Source: Protaetiibacter larvae
Lineage (GTDB): Bacteria > Actinomycetota > Actinomycetes > Actinomycetales > Microbacteriaceae
Length of the DNA: 64,000 nucleotides
Direction of reading: 5' to 3'
Assembly: GCF_008365275.1 (NCBI RefSeq)
Contig: NZ_CP043504.1
Coordinates: forward strand, 1,798,001 to 1,862,000
A model generated the notes under the pieces. The model worked only from the letters and a program-made list of their open reading frames with translations. It did not search any database and was not told where the DNA came from. This document shows, in pieces, positions 28,443 through 41,385 of this stretch. The first letter of the stretch is position 1, and each line of letters opens with the position of its first letter. Both the position numbers and the translations under genes were made by a program.

Positions 28443-28479
28443 CGTGCGCCGCGTTCCCGCGCGAGTACCACCCACTCGC

Positions 28480-28485
28480 TATGAT
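28480..28485 (+). promoter_or_regulatory. possible -10 (TATGAT) for the pentose phosphate operon
   Basis: Good hexamer about 150 bases before tkt, implying a long leader that contains the inverted repeat 28517-28538. The -35 is poor. Confidence 0.35.
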
Positions 28486-28516
28486 CGAACTGCTCGCCGT
28501 CCGTGCGTGAATCCCC

Positions 28517-28538
28517 CATCATCGTCCCATCGATGATG
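28517..28538 (+). repeat. inverted repeat in the tkt leader
   Basis: CATCATCG and CGATGATG arms (28517-28524, 28531-28538), 6-base loop. Could be an operator or leader hairpin. Confidence 0.6.
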
Positions 28539-28636
28539 ACGGGTGCGCGCGGTGCGCCGTCGAAGTCCGATTCGGCGAGCGGACACCACCCCGGGGCGCG
28601 TTCTGTCTGCCCCGCATCCGAAAGGTCGACACACAC

Positions 28637-30733
<2,097 letters not shown>

Positions 30734-30774
30734 ACCGGTACGAGAAGAACCCCAACGGAAGAAGATTCAGAACC

Positions 30775-31899
30775 ATGTCCGACACCATCTCCACCGGCAC
30801 CCGCACCGAGCAGCTCTCCGCGATCGGCGTGAGCATCTGGCTCGACGACCTCTCGCGCGAGCGCATCGCATCGGGCGGTCTTCAGCAGCTCATCGCCGAA
30901 CGCAACGTCGTGGGCGTCACCACCAACCCCACGATCTTCGCCTCCGCGCTCGCCAAGGGTCAGGCCTACGACGCGCAGGTCTCCGAACTGGCCGCCGCGG
31001 GCACCACCGTCGCCGACGCGGTCTTCCAGATCACCACGGATGACGTGGCCGCCGCCTCCGACATCTTCCGCCCGGTCTACGACGCGACCGCGGGCGTCGA
31101 CGGCCGTGTGTCGATCGAGGTCGAGCCGGGCCTCGCCCACGACGCCGCGGGCACCATCGCCCAGGCCAAGCAGCTGTGGGCCAAGGTCGACCGCCCGAAC
31201 GCCATGATCAAGATCCCCGCGACCCTCGAGGGCCTCGAGGCGATCACCGAGGTCATCGGCGCCGGCATCAGCGTCAACGTGACCCTCATCTTCAGCCTCG
31301 AGCGGCACCGCGCCGTCATCGGCGCCTACCTTGCGGGTCTCGAGAAGGCCCAGGCGGCCGGCATCGACCTCTCGACCATCCACTCGGTCGCCTCCTTCTT
31401 CGTGTCGCGCGTCGACACCGAGATCGACAAGCGGCTCGAGGCCATCGGCTCGGATGAGGCGCTCGCCCTCAAGAGCAAGGCGGGCGTCGCCAACGCGCAG
31501 CTGGCCTACCAGCTCTTCGAGCAGGAGTTCGCGAGCGACCGCGCGAAGGCGCTGCTGGCCGCGGGCGCCAACGCGCAGCGTCCGCTGTGGGCCTCGACGG
31601 GTGTCAAGGACCCGAACCTTCCCGACACCCTGTATGTGACCGAGCTCGCCGTCGCGGGCGTCGTCAACACGATGCCCGAGAAGACCCTCGAGGCGACCTT
31701 CGACCACGCCCCCCTGCACGGCGACGCCGTCACCGGCTCCTACGCGGAGGCGCAGGGCGTGCTCGACGCGCTGGCCGCGGTGGGTGTGGACTACGACGAC
31801 GTGACCGCCGTGCTCGAACGGGAGGGCGTCGAGAAGTTCATCGTGTCGTGGAACGAACTGCTCGACACCGTCACCGCCGCTCTCGAGGCCGCGAAGTGA
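30775..31899 (+). CDS. tal: transaldolase
   Basis: Transfers a dihydroxyacetone unit in the non-oxidative pentose phosphate pathway; 374 aa, the long actinobacterial type. Start region [27 protein letters not shown], Schiff-base Lys in NAMIKIPAT and [13 protein letters not shown]. Its stop overlaps the pgi start as GTGA. Confidence 0.96.
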   Translation: MSDTISTGTRTEQLSAIGVSIWLDDLSRERIASGGLQQLIAERNVVGVTTNPTIFASALAKGQAYDAQVSELAAAGTTVADAVFQITTDDVAAASDIFRPVYDATAGVDGRVSIEVEPGLAHDAAGTIAQAKQLWAKVDRPNAMIKIPATLEGLEAITEVIGAGISVNVTLIFSLERHRAVIGAYLAGLEKAQAAGIDLSTIHSVASFFVSRVDTEIDKRLEAIGSDEALALKSKAGVANAQLAYQLFEQEFASDRAKALLAAGANAQRPLWASTGVKDPNLPDTLYVTELAVAGVVNTMPEKTLEATFDHAPLHGDAVTGSYAEAQGVLDALAAVGVDYDDVTAVLEREGVEKFIVSWNELLDTVTAALEAAK

Positions 31900-33494
31900 G
31901 CGTCACGGTCGCCGTCTCCGGAGCGGCGGCCGAGGCCGTCGCCCGTCACGTCCCCCAGCTCGTCGCCGACGGCGTCGCGGGACGCATCACGACCCTCGAC
32001 GCGACCCTGTGGGGTCCTGCCGCCGAGGACGAGGCCTCGAAGCGTCTCGGCTGGACAGAGGCCGTCGCGGTCTCCACGCCGCTCGTCGACGACATCCTGG
32101 CGCTGCGCGAGGCGTTGCGGGCGAAGGGGGTCACGCACATCGTGCTCGGGGGCATGGGCGGATCCTCGCTCGCGCCCGAGGTCATCACGAATACCTATGG
32201 CGTCGCGCTGACCGTGCTCGATTCGACCGACCCCGAGCAGGTGCGCACCGCGCTCGAGGACCGGCTCACCGAGACCGCCGTGGTGATCTCCTCCAAGTCG
32301 GGCTCCACCGTCGAGACCGACAGCCAGAAGCGCGTCTACGAGCAGGCCTTCCGCGCCGCGGGCATCGACCCGACCGAGCGGATCGTCGTCGTCACCGACC
32401 CGGGTTCGCCGCTCGACGTCGCGGCGCGCGCCGACGGCTACCGCGTGTTCAACGCGGACCCGACGGTGGGCGGCCGCTATTCGGCCCTCACCGCCTTCGG
32501 ACTCGTGCCGTCGGGACTCGCGGGCGTCGACATCGCGCAACTGCTCGACGAGGCGCAGGCCGTCTCCCTCGAGCTCGCGCTCGACACCCCCGAGAACCCC
32601 GGCCTCGTGCTGGGTGCCGCGATCGCCGGAACGAGCCCGCTCAAGGACAAGCTCGGCATCGTGCCGGACGGCACCCACATCGTCGGGTTCGGCGACTGGG
32701 TCGAGCAGCTCATCGCCGAGTCGACCGGCAAGGAGGGCACCGGCATCCTGCCCGTCGTGCTCGACGTCGACTCCTACGAGGTGACCGCGGGCCTGCCGGA
32801 TGTGCAGATCGTGCGTCTCGTCGCGAACGAGCGCGAGACGCGCGAGGTCCGCGAGGGCGAGATCGAGGTGTCCGGCACCCTCGGCGGCCAGCTGCTCGTC
32901 TGGGAGTACGCGACGGTCGTCGCGGGACGCCTCCTCGGCATCAACCCCTTCGATCAGCCCGACGTCGAGTCCGCCAAGATCGCGACGCGCGGCCTGCTCG
33001 ACGCGCGCCCCGAGCCCGCCCCGGCGCTCTTCGTAGCCGACGGCATCGAGGTGCGCACCTCGGGCGGCCTCGAGCTCGCCGACGAGAGCCTTGAGGGCGC
33101 CGTCGACGCGCTGCTCGCCGCGCTCCCCGCGGACGGCTACGTCTCGGTGCAGGCCTACCTCGACCGCATCGCCCATCCCGGGCTCGCCGGCATCCGCGAT
33201 GCGCTCGCACGCCGCTCGGGCCGGCCGGTGACCTTCGGATGGGGTCCGCGGTTCCTGCACTCGACCGGGCAGTTCCACAAGGGCGGCCCCGCCGTCGGCG
33301 TGTTCCTGCAGATCGTCGGTGCGAGCACCGAGGATCTCGAGATCCCCGAGCGTCCCTTCACCTTCGGGCAGCTCATCCAGGCTCAGGCGGCGGGTGACGC
33401 GAGCGTGCTCGCGGCGCACGGCCGTCCCGTGCTCACGCTGACCCTGCCCGAGGTGGCCGACGGCGTCGCGACGCTCCGCGATCGGATCGGCTGA
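31896..33494 (+). CDS. pgi: glucose-6-phosphate isomerase
   Basis: 532 aa of the divergent actinobacterial type. Phosphate-binding [12 protein letters not shown] and [13 protein letters not shown], catalytic Glu in [19 protein letters not shown], and the C-terminal [13 protein letters not shown]. Interconverts glucose-6-P and fructose-6-P. GTG start overlapping the tal stop mirrors the tal-pgi fusions known in some bacteria. Its placement inside the pentose phosphate operon lets fructose-6-P return to zwf. Confidence 0.93.
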   Translation: MSVTVAVSGAAAEAVARHVPQLVADGVAGRITTLDATLWGPAAEDEASKRLGWTEAVAVSTPLVDDILALREALRAKGVTHIVLGGMGGSSLAPEVITNTYGVALTVLDSTDPEQVRTALEDRLTETAVVISSKSGSTVETDSQKRVYEQAFRAAGIDPTERIVVVTDPGSPLDVAARADGYRVFNADPTVGGRYSALTAFGLVPSGLAGVDIAQLLDEAQAVSLELALDTPENPGLVLGAAIAGTSPLKDKLGIVPDGTHIVGFGDWVEQLIAESTGKEGTGILPVVLDVDSYEVTAGLPDVQIVRLVANERETREVREGEIEVSGTLGGQLLVWEYATVVAGRLLGINPFDQPDVESAKIATRGLLDARPEPAPALFVADGIEVRTSGGLELADESLEGAVDALLAALPADGYVSVQAYLDRIAHPGLAGIRDALARRSGRPVTFGWGPRFLHSTGQFHKGGPAVGVFLQIVGASTEDLEIPERPFTFGQLIQAQAAGDASVLAAHGRPVLTLTLPEVADGVATLRDRIG

Positions 33495-33497
33495 GCG

Positions 33498-35039
33498 ATG
33501 CCGGTGGAGATCTCGCGGGGCTCGAACCCGCTCCGGCTCCCCTCCGACCGGCGGCTCAACCGCATCGCCGGCCCGTCGAGCCTCATCATCTTCGGCGTGA
33601 CGGGTGACCTGTCGCGCAAGAAGCTGATGCCGGCGGTCTACGACCTCGCCAACCGGGGACTGCTGCCGCCGGGGTTCGCCCTCATCGGCTTCGCCCGCCG
33701 CGACTGGGTCGACCAGGACTTCGAGAAGGTCGTGCACGACGCGGTCAAGCAGTACTCGCGCACCCCCTTCGACGAGGATGTCTGGCGTCAGCTCAAGCAG
33801 GGCTTCCGCTTCGTGCAGGGCGAGTTCGACGACGACGCGGCCTTCGACCGCCTCAAGGAGACCCTCGCCGAGCTCGACGCGAGCCGCGGCACGATGGGCA
33901 ACCACGCCTTCTACCTGTCGATCCCGCCGAAGTCGTTCCCGCTCGTCACCGAGCAGCTGCGCCGTTCGGGCCTCGCGGCTCAGACACCGGGCAAGTGGCG
34001 TCGCGTCGTCATCGAGAAGCCCTTCGGGCACGACCTCGCCTCGGCGCGCGAGCTCAACGACGTCGTCGAGTCGGTGTTCCCCGCCGACAGCGTGTTCCGC
34101 ATCGACCACTATCTCGGCAAGGAGACGGTCCAGAACATCCTGGCGCTGCGCTTCGCCAACCAGCTCTACGAGCCCATCTGGAACGCCAACTACGTCGACC
34201 ACGTGCAGATCACGATGGCCGAGGACATCGGCGTTGGCGGCCGCGCCGGGTACTACGACGGCATCGGCGCCGCGCGCGACGTCATCCAGAACCACCTGCT
34301 GCAGCTGCTGGCCCTCACGGCGATGGAGGAGCCGGTGTCGTTCGACGCCGCCGATCTGCGCGCCGAGAAGGAGAAGGTGCTCTCGGCGGTGCACCTGCCG
34401 AAGGACCTCTCCACCGCCACCGCGCGCGGGCAGTACGCGGGCGGATGGCAGGGCGGCGAGAAGGTGCTCGGGTTCCTCGAAGAGGACGGCATGAACCCGC
34501 AGTCGGTCACCGAGACCTACGCGGCGCTCAAGCTCGAGATCAACACGCGCCGCTGGGCGGGCGTGCCGTTCTACCTGCGCGCCGGCAAGCGCCTCGGGCG
34601 CCGGGTGACGGAGATCGCGGTCGTCTTCAAGCGCGCGCCGCAGTACCTGTTCGCCGAGAGCCAGACCTCGGCCCTCGGCCAGAACGCGCTCGTCATCCGC
34701 GTGCAGCCCGACGAGGGCGTCACGATCCGCTTCGGCTCCAAGGTGCCGGGGGCGGGCATGCAGGTGCGCGACGTGACGATGGACTTCGGCTACGGCCACG
34801 CCTTCACCGAGGCGAGCCCCGAGGCCTACGAGCGTCTCATCCTCGACGTGCTGCTCGGCGACCCGCCGCTGTTCCCGCGCCACGAGGAGGTCGAGCTGAG
34901 CTGGAAGATCCTGGACCCGGTCGAGGAGTACTGGGCCGGGCTCGACGGCGCGCTCGAGCAATACCAGCCGGGCACCTGGGGCCCGTCGTCCGCCGACGAA
35001 CTGCTCGCGCGCGACGGCCGCACCTGGCGCCGGCCATGA
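33498..35039 (+). CDS. zwf: glucose-6-phosphate dehydrogenase
   Basis: First oxidative step of the pentose phosphate pathway, 513 aa. NADP site IFGVTGDLSRKKLMPA; catalytic RIDHYLGKETVQN with the active His; PFYLRAGKRLGRRVTEI. Three bases separate it from the pgi stop. OpcA, encoded next, is its assembly/activation partner in actinobacteria and cyanobacteria. Confidence 0.97.
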   Translation: MPVEISRGSNPLRLPSDRRLNRIAGPSSLIIFGVTGDLSRKKLMPAVYDLANRGLLPPGFALIGFARRDWVDQDFEKVVHDAVKQYSRTPFDEDVWRQLKQGFRFVQGEFDDDAAFDRLKETLAELDASRGTMGNHAFYLSIPPKSFPLVTEQLRRSGLAAQTPGKWRRVVIEKPFGHDLASARELNDVVESVFPADSVFRIDHYLGKETVQNILALRFANQLYEPIWNANYVDHVQITMAEDIGVGGRAGYYDGIGAARDVIQNHLLQLLALTAMEEPVSFDAADLRAEKEKVLSAVHLPKDLSTATARGQYAGGWQGGEKVLGFLEEDGMNPQSVTETYAALKLEINTRRWAGVPFYLRAGKRLGRRVTEIAVVFKRAPQYLFAESQTSALGQNALVIRVQPDEGVTIRFGSKVPGAGMQVRDVTMDFGYGHAFTEASPEAYERLILDVLLGDPPLFPRHEEVELSWKILDPVEEYWAGLDGALEQYQPGTWGPSSADELLARDGRTWRRP

Positions 35040-35091
35040 TGCGACAGGCCCCGGGCTCTCGCATCCCCACACGGCACATCCGGAGAGAACC

Positions 35092-36054
35092 ATGATCGTC
35101 GATCTTCCCGACACCACGACGAGCGCGCTGTCGAAGGCGCTCGTCAAGATCCGCGAGGAGGGCGGCGCGGTCGCCCTCGGGCGCGTGCTGACCCTCGTCA
35201 TCGCGACCTCGCTCGGTGAGGAGGAGGAGGTCATCGAGGCCGCCAACGACGCCTCCCGCGAGCACCCCATGCGCGTCATCGTGCTCTCGCGTCGGCGTGA
35301 GCCGGTCGAGGAGGAGCCGCGGCTGGACGGCCAGATCCGTGTCGGCGGCGACGCCGGGGCGAGCGAGGTCATCGTGCTGCGCGCCTACGGCGCGGCGGCC
35401 TCCGACGAGGAGGGGCTCGTGACGAGCCTGCTGCTGCCGGACGCGCCCGTCGTCGTCTGGTGGCCGAGCGCGGCACCCGCCTCGCCCAGCACCTCGCCGC
35501 TCGGTCGCATCGCGCAGCGCCGCATCACGGACGCCGCAGAGGCCGCCGACCCGGTCGGCGCGCTCACCACCATCGGGCGGCACTACCAGCCCGGCGACAC
35601 CGACTTCGCATGGACGCGACTGACCCTGTGGCGCGCGCAGCTGGCCGCCGTGCTCGACCAGCCGCCCTACGAGCCGGTCACCGCGGTCACCGTGAGCGGG
35701 GCGTCCGACTCCCCCTCGACCGAGCTGCTCGCCGCCTGGCTGCGGCTGCAGCTGCAGGTGCCGGTGACGCTGCAGGTGACGAGCCCCGCGCTCGGCTCGA
35801 GCGGGATCCACGGGGTGCGCCTCGAGCGACCCTCCGGCCCGGTCGACCTCGAACGCAACACCGCCGCCGTCGCGACGCTCGTGCAGCCCAACCAGCCCAC
35901 CCACGACATCTCGCTGCCGCGCCGCAGCCTGCGCGACTGCCTGGCCGAGGAACTGCGTAGGCTCGACCCCGACGACCTCTTCGGTGAGGTCGTCGTGAAG
36001 GGGCTGGCGCTCCTCGAGACGCCGGCCGACAAGGTGGGGACCGGAGCCAGATGA
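35092..36054 (+). CDS. opcA: glucose-6-phosphate dehydrogenase assembly protein OpcA
   Basis: 320 aa, positive effector of Zwf. N-terminal MIVDLPDTTTSALSKALVKI, ANDASREHPMRVIVLSRR and LLLPDAPVVVWWPSAAP are typical. SD GGAGAG before ATG. Its stop overlaps the pgl start (ATGA). Confidence 0.95.
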   Translation: MIVDLPDTTTSALSKALVKIREEGGAVALGRVLTLVIATSLGEEEEVIEAANDASREHPMRVIVLSRRREPVEEEPRLDGQIRVGGDAGASEVIVLRAYGAAASDEEGLVTSLLLPDAPVVVWWPSAAPASPSTSPLGRIAQRRITDAAEAADPVGALTTIGRHYQPGDTDFAWTRLTLWRAQLAAVLDQPPYEPVTAVTVSGASDSPSTELLAAWLRLQLQVPVTLQVTSPALGSSGIHGVRLERPSGPVDLERNTAAVATLVQPNQPTHDISLPRRSLRDCLAEELRRLDPDDLFGEVVVKGLALLETPADKVGTGAR

Positions 36055-36854
36055 CCGAGACCGAGCGGCGCGTGCGCGTCTACGACGACAAGAACGTCCT
36101 GGCGAACGCGGTCGCCGCTCGGTTCCTCAAGAGAATCGGCGAGATCCTCGAGGCGAAGTCGGAGGCGCACATCGTGCTCACCGGCGGATCGATGGGCGAA
36201 GCCGTGCTCGCGACGGTCGCACGCGCCAAGGCGCGCGACAAGGTCGACTGGTCGCGCGTGACCTTCTGGTGGGGCGACGAGCGCTACCTGCCGAGCGGCG
36301 ATCCCGAACGCAACGAGACGCAGTCGCGCCGCGCCCTGCTCGACAGCCTGGGGGTGGCCCCCGAGCGCATCAAGGCCTTCCCGGCGCTCGGCGAGCACGC
36401 GACGATCCAGGAGGCGGCGGACGCCTACGCGGCCGAGCTCGCCGCGGCGGCTCCCGAAGGTGCGCGGTACCCGCACTTCGACCTGACTTTCCTCGGGGTC
36501 GGCGGCGACGGTCACATCGCCTCGCTCTTCCCCGAGCACGACGCGATCCGCGATCGCGAGCACGTCGTTCTGGCCGAGACCGACTCCCCCAAACCGCCCG
36601 CCGAGCGGCTCACGCTCACCCTGCCGGTGCTGAACTCGTCGGAGCGGATCTGGCTCGTCCTCGCGGGGTCCGACAAAGCGGGTGCGCTGGGGCTCGCCCT
36701 CGCCGAAGCGAGCCCGAACGAGGTGCCGGTCGCGGGCATCGGCGGTCGAGCGCGCACGGTGTTCTTCGTCGACAAGGATGCCGCGGCCGAGGTGCCGGAG
36801 AACCTCCTCGAACGCGAACGGTACTGGACCGCCGCGCACGACGTGCGGGGCTGA
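36051..36854 (+). CDS. pgl: 6-phosphogluconolactonase
   Basis: Hydrolyses 6-phosphogluconolactone made by Zwf, 267 aa (DevB type). Conserved TGGSMGEAVL, VTFWWGDERYLPSGDPERNE and FLGVGGDGHIASLFPEH. Last gene of the operon; 6-phosphogluconate dehydrogenase (gnd) is not here. Convergent with rbpA ten bases away, with no obvious terminator. Confidence 0.95.
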   Translation: MTETERRVRVYDDKNVLANAVAARFLKRIGEILEAKSEAHIVLTGGSMGEAVLATVARAKARDKVDWSRVTFWWGDERYLPSGDPERNETQSRRALLDSLGVAPERIKAFPALGEHATIQEAADAYAAELAAAAPEGARYPHFDLTFLGVGGDGHIASLFPEHDAIRDREHVVLAETDSPKPPAERLTLTLPVLNSSERIWLVLAGSDKAGALGLALAEASPNEVPVAGIGGRARTVFFVDKDAAAEVPENLLERERYWTAAHDVRG

Positions 36855-36864
36855 GAGCCCTCGA

Positions 36865-37224
36865 TCAGCGGGCGGTGCCGCGCCGCTCCCGGAGCTGCTG
36901 CAGCGCCTCGTCGAGGATCTGCTCGGCCTCCGCCTCGCTGCGGCGCTCCTTCACGTAGGCGAGGTGCGTCTTGTACGGCTCGGTCTTCGCGAGCTGCGGA
37001 GGGTTCTCCCTGTCGCGACCGGCCGGGAGCCCCGTCGAGGGGCTGTCGATGACATCCGGGATCTCCTCGGCGGGGAGATTCGCCGCGAAGTAGCGCACGG
37101 TCTCGTTGCCCTGGGCGTCCCAGTAGGAGATCGCGACGCGATCCGCGTGATACCCGCGGTCCTGCTCCCCCATGGGGCCGGATCCGACGCGGGATCCCCG
37201 GATAGCGCTACCGCCCGATGCCAT
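36865..37224 (-). CDS. rbpA: RNA polymerase-binding protein RbpA
   Basis: Actinobacteria-specific transcription factor that binds RNA polymerase and the primary sigma factor, 119 aa. Flexible N-tail (GSAIRGSRVGSGPMGEQDRG), core domain RVAISYWDAQGNETVRYFAA, basic linker and C-terminal sigma-interaction helix KTHLAYVKERRSEAEAEQIL. Follows secG by 33 bases with an SD GGAGACAG-like stretch. Confidence 0.95.
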   Translation of the reverse strand: MASGGSAIRGSRVGSGPMGEQDRGYHADRVAISYWDAQGNETVRYFAANLPAEEIPDVIDSPSTGLPAGRDRENPPQLAKTEPYKTHLAYVKERRSEAEAEQILDEALQQLRERRGTAR

Positions 37225-37257
37225 GCTGTCTCCTCGTGGTGGTGGAAGGAGCCGGCG

Positions 37258-37521
37258 TCAGGCGCCGACGCCGAACTTGGTGAGCAGGCCCAGCACGACG
37301 ATCGACACGAACCAGAGCAGGCCGAGCGCGACCGTGATGCGGTTCAGGTTGCGCTCCGCGACGCCGGATGCGCCGAGGTTGCTCGTCACGCCGCCGCCGA
37401 ACATGTCGGAGAGCCCACCACCGCGGCCCTTGTGCAGCAGGATCAGCAGGGTCAGCAGAAGGCTGGTGATGCCGAGCAGGATCTGGAAGGCGACCTGCAT
37501 GATCGACCAGAGAACTTCCAT
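37258..37521 (-). CDS. secG: preprotein translocase subunit SecG
   Basis: Small SecYEG partner, 87 aa, two helices (about 2-22 and 59-82) joined by a glycine-rich loop LLHKGRGGGLSDMFGGG, the SecG hallmark. Part of gap-pgk-tpiA-secG. Confidence 0.95.
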   Translation of the reverse strand: MEVLWSIMQVAFQILLGITSLLLTLLILLHKGRGGGLSDMFGGGVTSNLGASGVAERNLNRITVALGLLWFVSIVVLGLLTKFGVGA

Positions 37522-37607
37522 GGGACTACTTTCCGGTGAGAAACGAGCGGCCGGGGGCCGGTTATCGGGCTGTGTGGGCCGAGGATCAGTATAGGCGAGG
37601 GCTCGCG

Positions 37608-38405
37608 CTACAGCGTGCCGACGTGGCTCTTGAAGCGCACGATGCTCGCGAACTCCTCGAGCTGCAGGCTCGCACCGCCGACGAGGGCGCCGTCGACGTC
37701 CGGCTCCTTGAGGAAGCCGGCGATGTTCGCGGCCTTCACGGAACCCCCGTAGAGGATGCGGGTCGCGGCGGCCGCCTCGTCGCCGAGGACCTCCGCGACG
37801 ACGGCGCGCAGCGCCTCGCAGACCTGCTGGGCCTGGGCGCTCGTGGCCGCCTGACCCGAGCCGATCGCCCAGACCGGCTCGTAGGCGACGACGATCTCCG
37901 AACCCGCGACGACTCCCTCGAGCGCGATGCGCAGCTGTGCGACCGGGACGGCGCTCGGTCCGTGCGTCTCGAGGTCCTCGGCGGTCTCGCCGACGCAGAT
38001 GATCGGCACGAGACCGTGACGGTGGGCCGCGGCGACCTTCGCGGCGATGAGCTCATCCGTCTCGCCGTGGTACTGGCGACGCTCGGAATGCCCGATGATG
38101 ACGTACCTCGCGTCGAGGGCGGCGAGGAAGGCACCCGAGATCTCACCCGTGTAGGCACCGGAGTCGTGCGCCGACAGGTCCTGGGCGCCGAAGGCGATCG
38201 GGAGGTCGTCGGCCGACACGAGGGTCTGCACCGAGCGGAGGTCGGTGAACGGCGGGAACACCGCGACCTCGACCGAGCCGAAGTCGAGGTTCGCGTCGCG
38301 CAGGCTCCAGGCGAGCTTCTGGACGAAGGCGATCGACTGCAGGTGGTCGAGGTTCATCTTCCAGTTGCCCGCGATGAGCGGGGTGCGGGCGCCGGTCACT
38401 GCCAT
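37608..38405 (-). CDS. tpiA: triose-phosphate isomerase
   Basis: 265 aa. Active-site Lys in AGNWKMN, His in IIGHSERRQY, Glu in AYEPVWAIGSGQAA, phosphate loop LYGGSVKAAN. Its ATG lies 10 bases inside the end of pgk, so it is coupled to pgk translation. Confidence 0.98.
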   Translation of the reverse strand: MAVTGARTPLIAGNWKMNLDHLQSIAFVQKLAWSLRDANLDFGSVEVAVFPPFTDLRSVQTLVSADDLPIAFGAQDLSAHDSGAYTGEISGAFLAALDARYVIIGHSERRQYHGETDELIAAKVAAAHRHGLVPIICVGETAEDLETHGPSAVPVAQLRIALEGVVAGSEIVVAYEPVWAIGSGQAATSAQAQQVCEALRAVVAEVLGDEAAAATRILYGGSVKAANIAGFLKEPDVDGALVGGASLQLEEFASIVRFKSHVGTL

Positions 38406-39628
38406 CCGAGGACCTCCAGTCCGGGGAGCTTTTTGCCCTCGAGGAACTCGAGGCTCGCGCCACCGCCGGTCGAGACGTGGCCGAACTGATCGTCGGCGAA
38501 GCCGAGCTGGCGGATCGCGGCGGCGGAGTCGCCCCCGCCGACCACTCCGAGGCCCTCGACCCGGGTGAGTGCTTCGGCGACAGCGCGGGTGCCGGCCGCG
38601 AAGGCGGGGAACTCGAACACGCCCATCGGGCCGTTCCAGAACACGGTCTTCGAGGCGCTCACGCGCGCCGCGAAGGCCGCTGCCGTGTCGGGACCGATGT
38701 CGAGTCCGATGCCGGAGGCGCCGAAGGCGGTGTCCTCGATGGCATCGGCGGCGGCCACCACGTGCTCCGCGTCCGCCGAGAAGCCGGAGGCGACCACGAC
38801 ATCCGTCGGCAGCACGAGCTCGACGCCGAGGCGCTCCGCCTCGGCGAGGTAGCCGCGCACGGTGTCGAGCTGGTCCGCCTCGAGGAGGCTCGACGCCACC
38901 GCGTGACCCTGTGCCGCGAGGAAGGTGAAGAGCATGCCGCCGCCGACGAGCAGGGCGTCCACGCGCGGCAGCAGGTGGCCGATGACACCGAGCTTGTCGG
39001 AGACCTTCGAGCCGCCCAGCACGACCGTGTAGGGCCGCTCCGGGCTCTCGGTGAGCCGGTCGAGCACCTCGAGCTCGGTCTGGATGAGCAGACCGGCGGC
39101 GCTCGGCAGCGACGCGACGAGCTCGTAGACGCTCGCCTGCTTGCGGTGCACGACACCGAAGCCGTCGGACACCACGACATCGCCGAGCTCGGCGAGCTGG
39201 TTCGCGAAGGCCTGTCGCTCGGCATCCGACTTCGAGGCCTCCCCCGCGTTGAAGCGGAGGTTCTCGAGCAGCACCACGCCGGGAGCGGCCGCGTTCGCGA
39301 TCGTCGACGCCGCGACGGGACCGACGGTCTCCGGCGAGAACGCGACCTCCCGCCCCAGCAGTTCGCCGAGGCGCACCGCGACGGGCGCGAGCGAGTATTT
39401 CGGGTCGGGTGCGCCCTCCGGACGACCGAGGTGGCTCATCACGACGACCTGGGCACCGCGGGCGAGCAGCTCGCGGATGGTCGGGACGGACGCGCGGACG
39501 CGCCCGTCATCCGTGATGACGCCGTCCTTGAGCGGGACGTTGAGGTCGCAGCGCAGCAGCACGACCTTGCCCGAGAGGCCCTCGTCGCCGAACTGCGCGG
39601 CGAGGCTCTCGATCGTACGGAGGGCCAT
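38396..39628 (-). CDS. pgk: phosphoglycerate kinase
   Basis: 410 aa. RCDLNVPLKDG, MSHLGRPEGAPD, VLGGSKVSDKLGV, ATP site WNGPMGVFEFPAF and VVGGGDSAAAI. Makes ATP and 3-phosphoglycerate. Six bases after gap; overlaps tpiA. Confidence 0.98.
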   Translation of the reverse strand: MALRTIESLAAQFGDEGLSGKVVLLRCDLNVPLKDGVITDDGRVRASVPTIRELLARGAQVVVMSHLGRPEGAPDPKYSLAPVAVRLGELLGREVAFSPETVGPVAASTIANAAAPGVVLLENLRFNAGEASKSDAERQAFANQLAELGDVVVSDGFGVVHRKQASVYELVASLPSAAGLLIQTELEVLDRLTESPERPYTVVLGGSKVSDKLGVIGHLLPRVDALLVGGGMLFTFLAAQGHAVASSLLEADQLDTVRGYLAEAERLGVELVLPTDVVVASGFSADAEHVVAAADAIEDTAFGASGIGLDIGPDTAAAFAARVSASKTVFWNGPMGVFEFPAFAAGTRAVAEALTRVEGLGVVGGGDSAAAIRQLGFADDQFGHVSTGGGASLEFLEGKKLPGLEVLGWQ

Positions 39629-39634
39629 CGACGC

Positions 39635-40735
<1,101 letters not shown>

Positions 40736-41362
40736 CTACGACAGTAGCAGCAGCCCCGCCCCGCCCGAGCGCGCGGCCTCGAAGCGGGCGCCGGCGTCGG
40801 CCCAGTTGGCGATGTTCCAGAAGGCCTTCACGTAGTCGGCCTTGACGTTCACGTAGTCGAGGTAGAAGGCGTGCTCCCACATGTCGAGCTGCAGGATCGG
40901 CGTGATGCCGAGCGGGGTGTTGTTCTGCTGGTCGTAGAGCTGGTGCACGAGCAGCCGCGAGCCCACCGGATCCCAGGCCAGCACGGCCCAGCCGGAGCCC
41001 TGCAGGCTGTTCGCGGCGGCGCTGAAGTGGCCGACGAACTTGTCGAAGGAGCCGAAGAACTCGTCGATCGCGGAGGCGAGTTCGCCGACCGGCTTGTCGC
41101 CGCCGTCCGGCGAGAGGTTCTTCCAGAAGATCGAGTGGTTGACGTGGCCGCCGAGGTGGAACGCGAGGTCCTTCTCGAGCTTGGGCACGTTGCCGAAGTC
41201 GCCCGTCTCGCGCGCCTCCTCGAGCTTCTCGAGGGCGGTGTTGGCGCCCGCGACATAGGTGGCGTGGTGCTTGTCGTGGTGCAGTTCCATGATCCGGGCG
41301 CTGATGCTCGGCTCGAGCGCCGCGTAATCGTACGGCAGCTCCGGAAGGCTGTAGACGGCCAT
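40736..41362 (-). CDS. sodA: superoxide dismutase (Mn/Fe family)
   Basis: 208 aa, cytoplasmic. Metal ligands: His28 in [13 protein letters not shown], His in [13 protein letters not shown], and Asp/His in [31 protein letters not shown] and [11 protein letters not shown] are typical. Mn versus Fe cannot be settled by eye. SD AAGGAG before ATG. Follows whiA by 23 bases. Confidence 0.96.
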   Translation of the reverse strand: MAVYSLPELPYDYAALEPSISARIMELHHDKHHATYVAGANTALEKLEEARETGDFGNVPKLEKDLAFHLGGHVNHSIFWKNLSPDGGDKPVGELASAIDEFFGSFDKFVGHFSAAANSLQGSGWAVLAWDPVGSRLLVHQLYDQQNNTPLGITPILQLDMWEHAFYLDYVNVKADYVKAFWNIANWADAGARFEAARSGGAGLLLLS

Positions 41363-41385
41363 GGTTCTCCTTCTTCCTGTGGGAT

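Noticed and set aside
28481-28510. Nine-codon upstream ORF (MIELLAVRA) before tkt, possible leader peptide
   Set aside because: Its ATG lies inside the best -10 hexamer, so it would not be transcribed; no ribosome binding site.
31791-35372. Open minus-strand frame of more than 1000 codons opposite pgi and zwf
   Set aside because: Composition is that of a codon-position shadow; no motifs.
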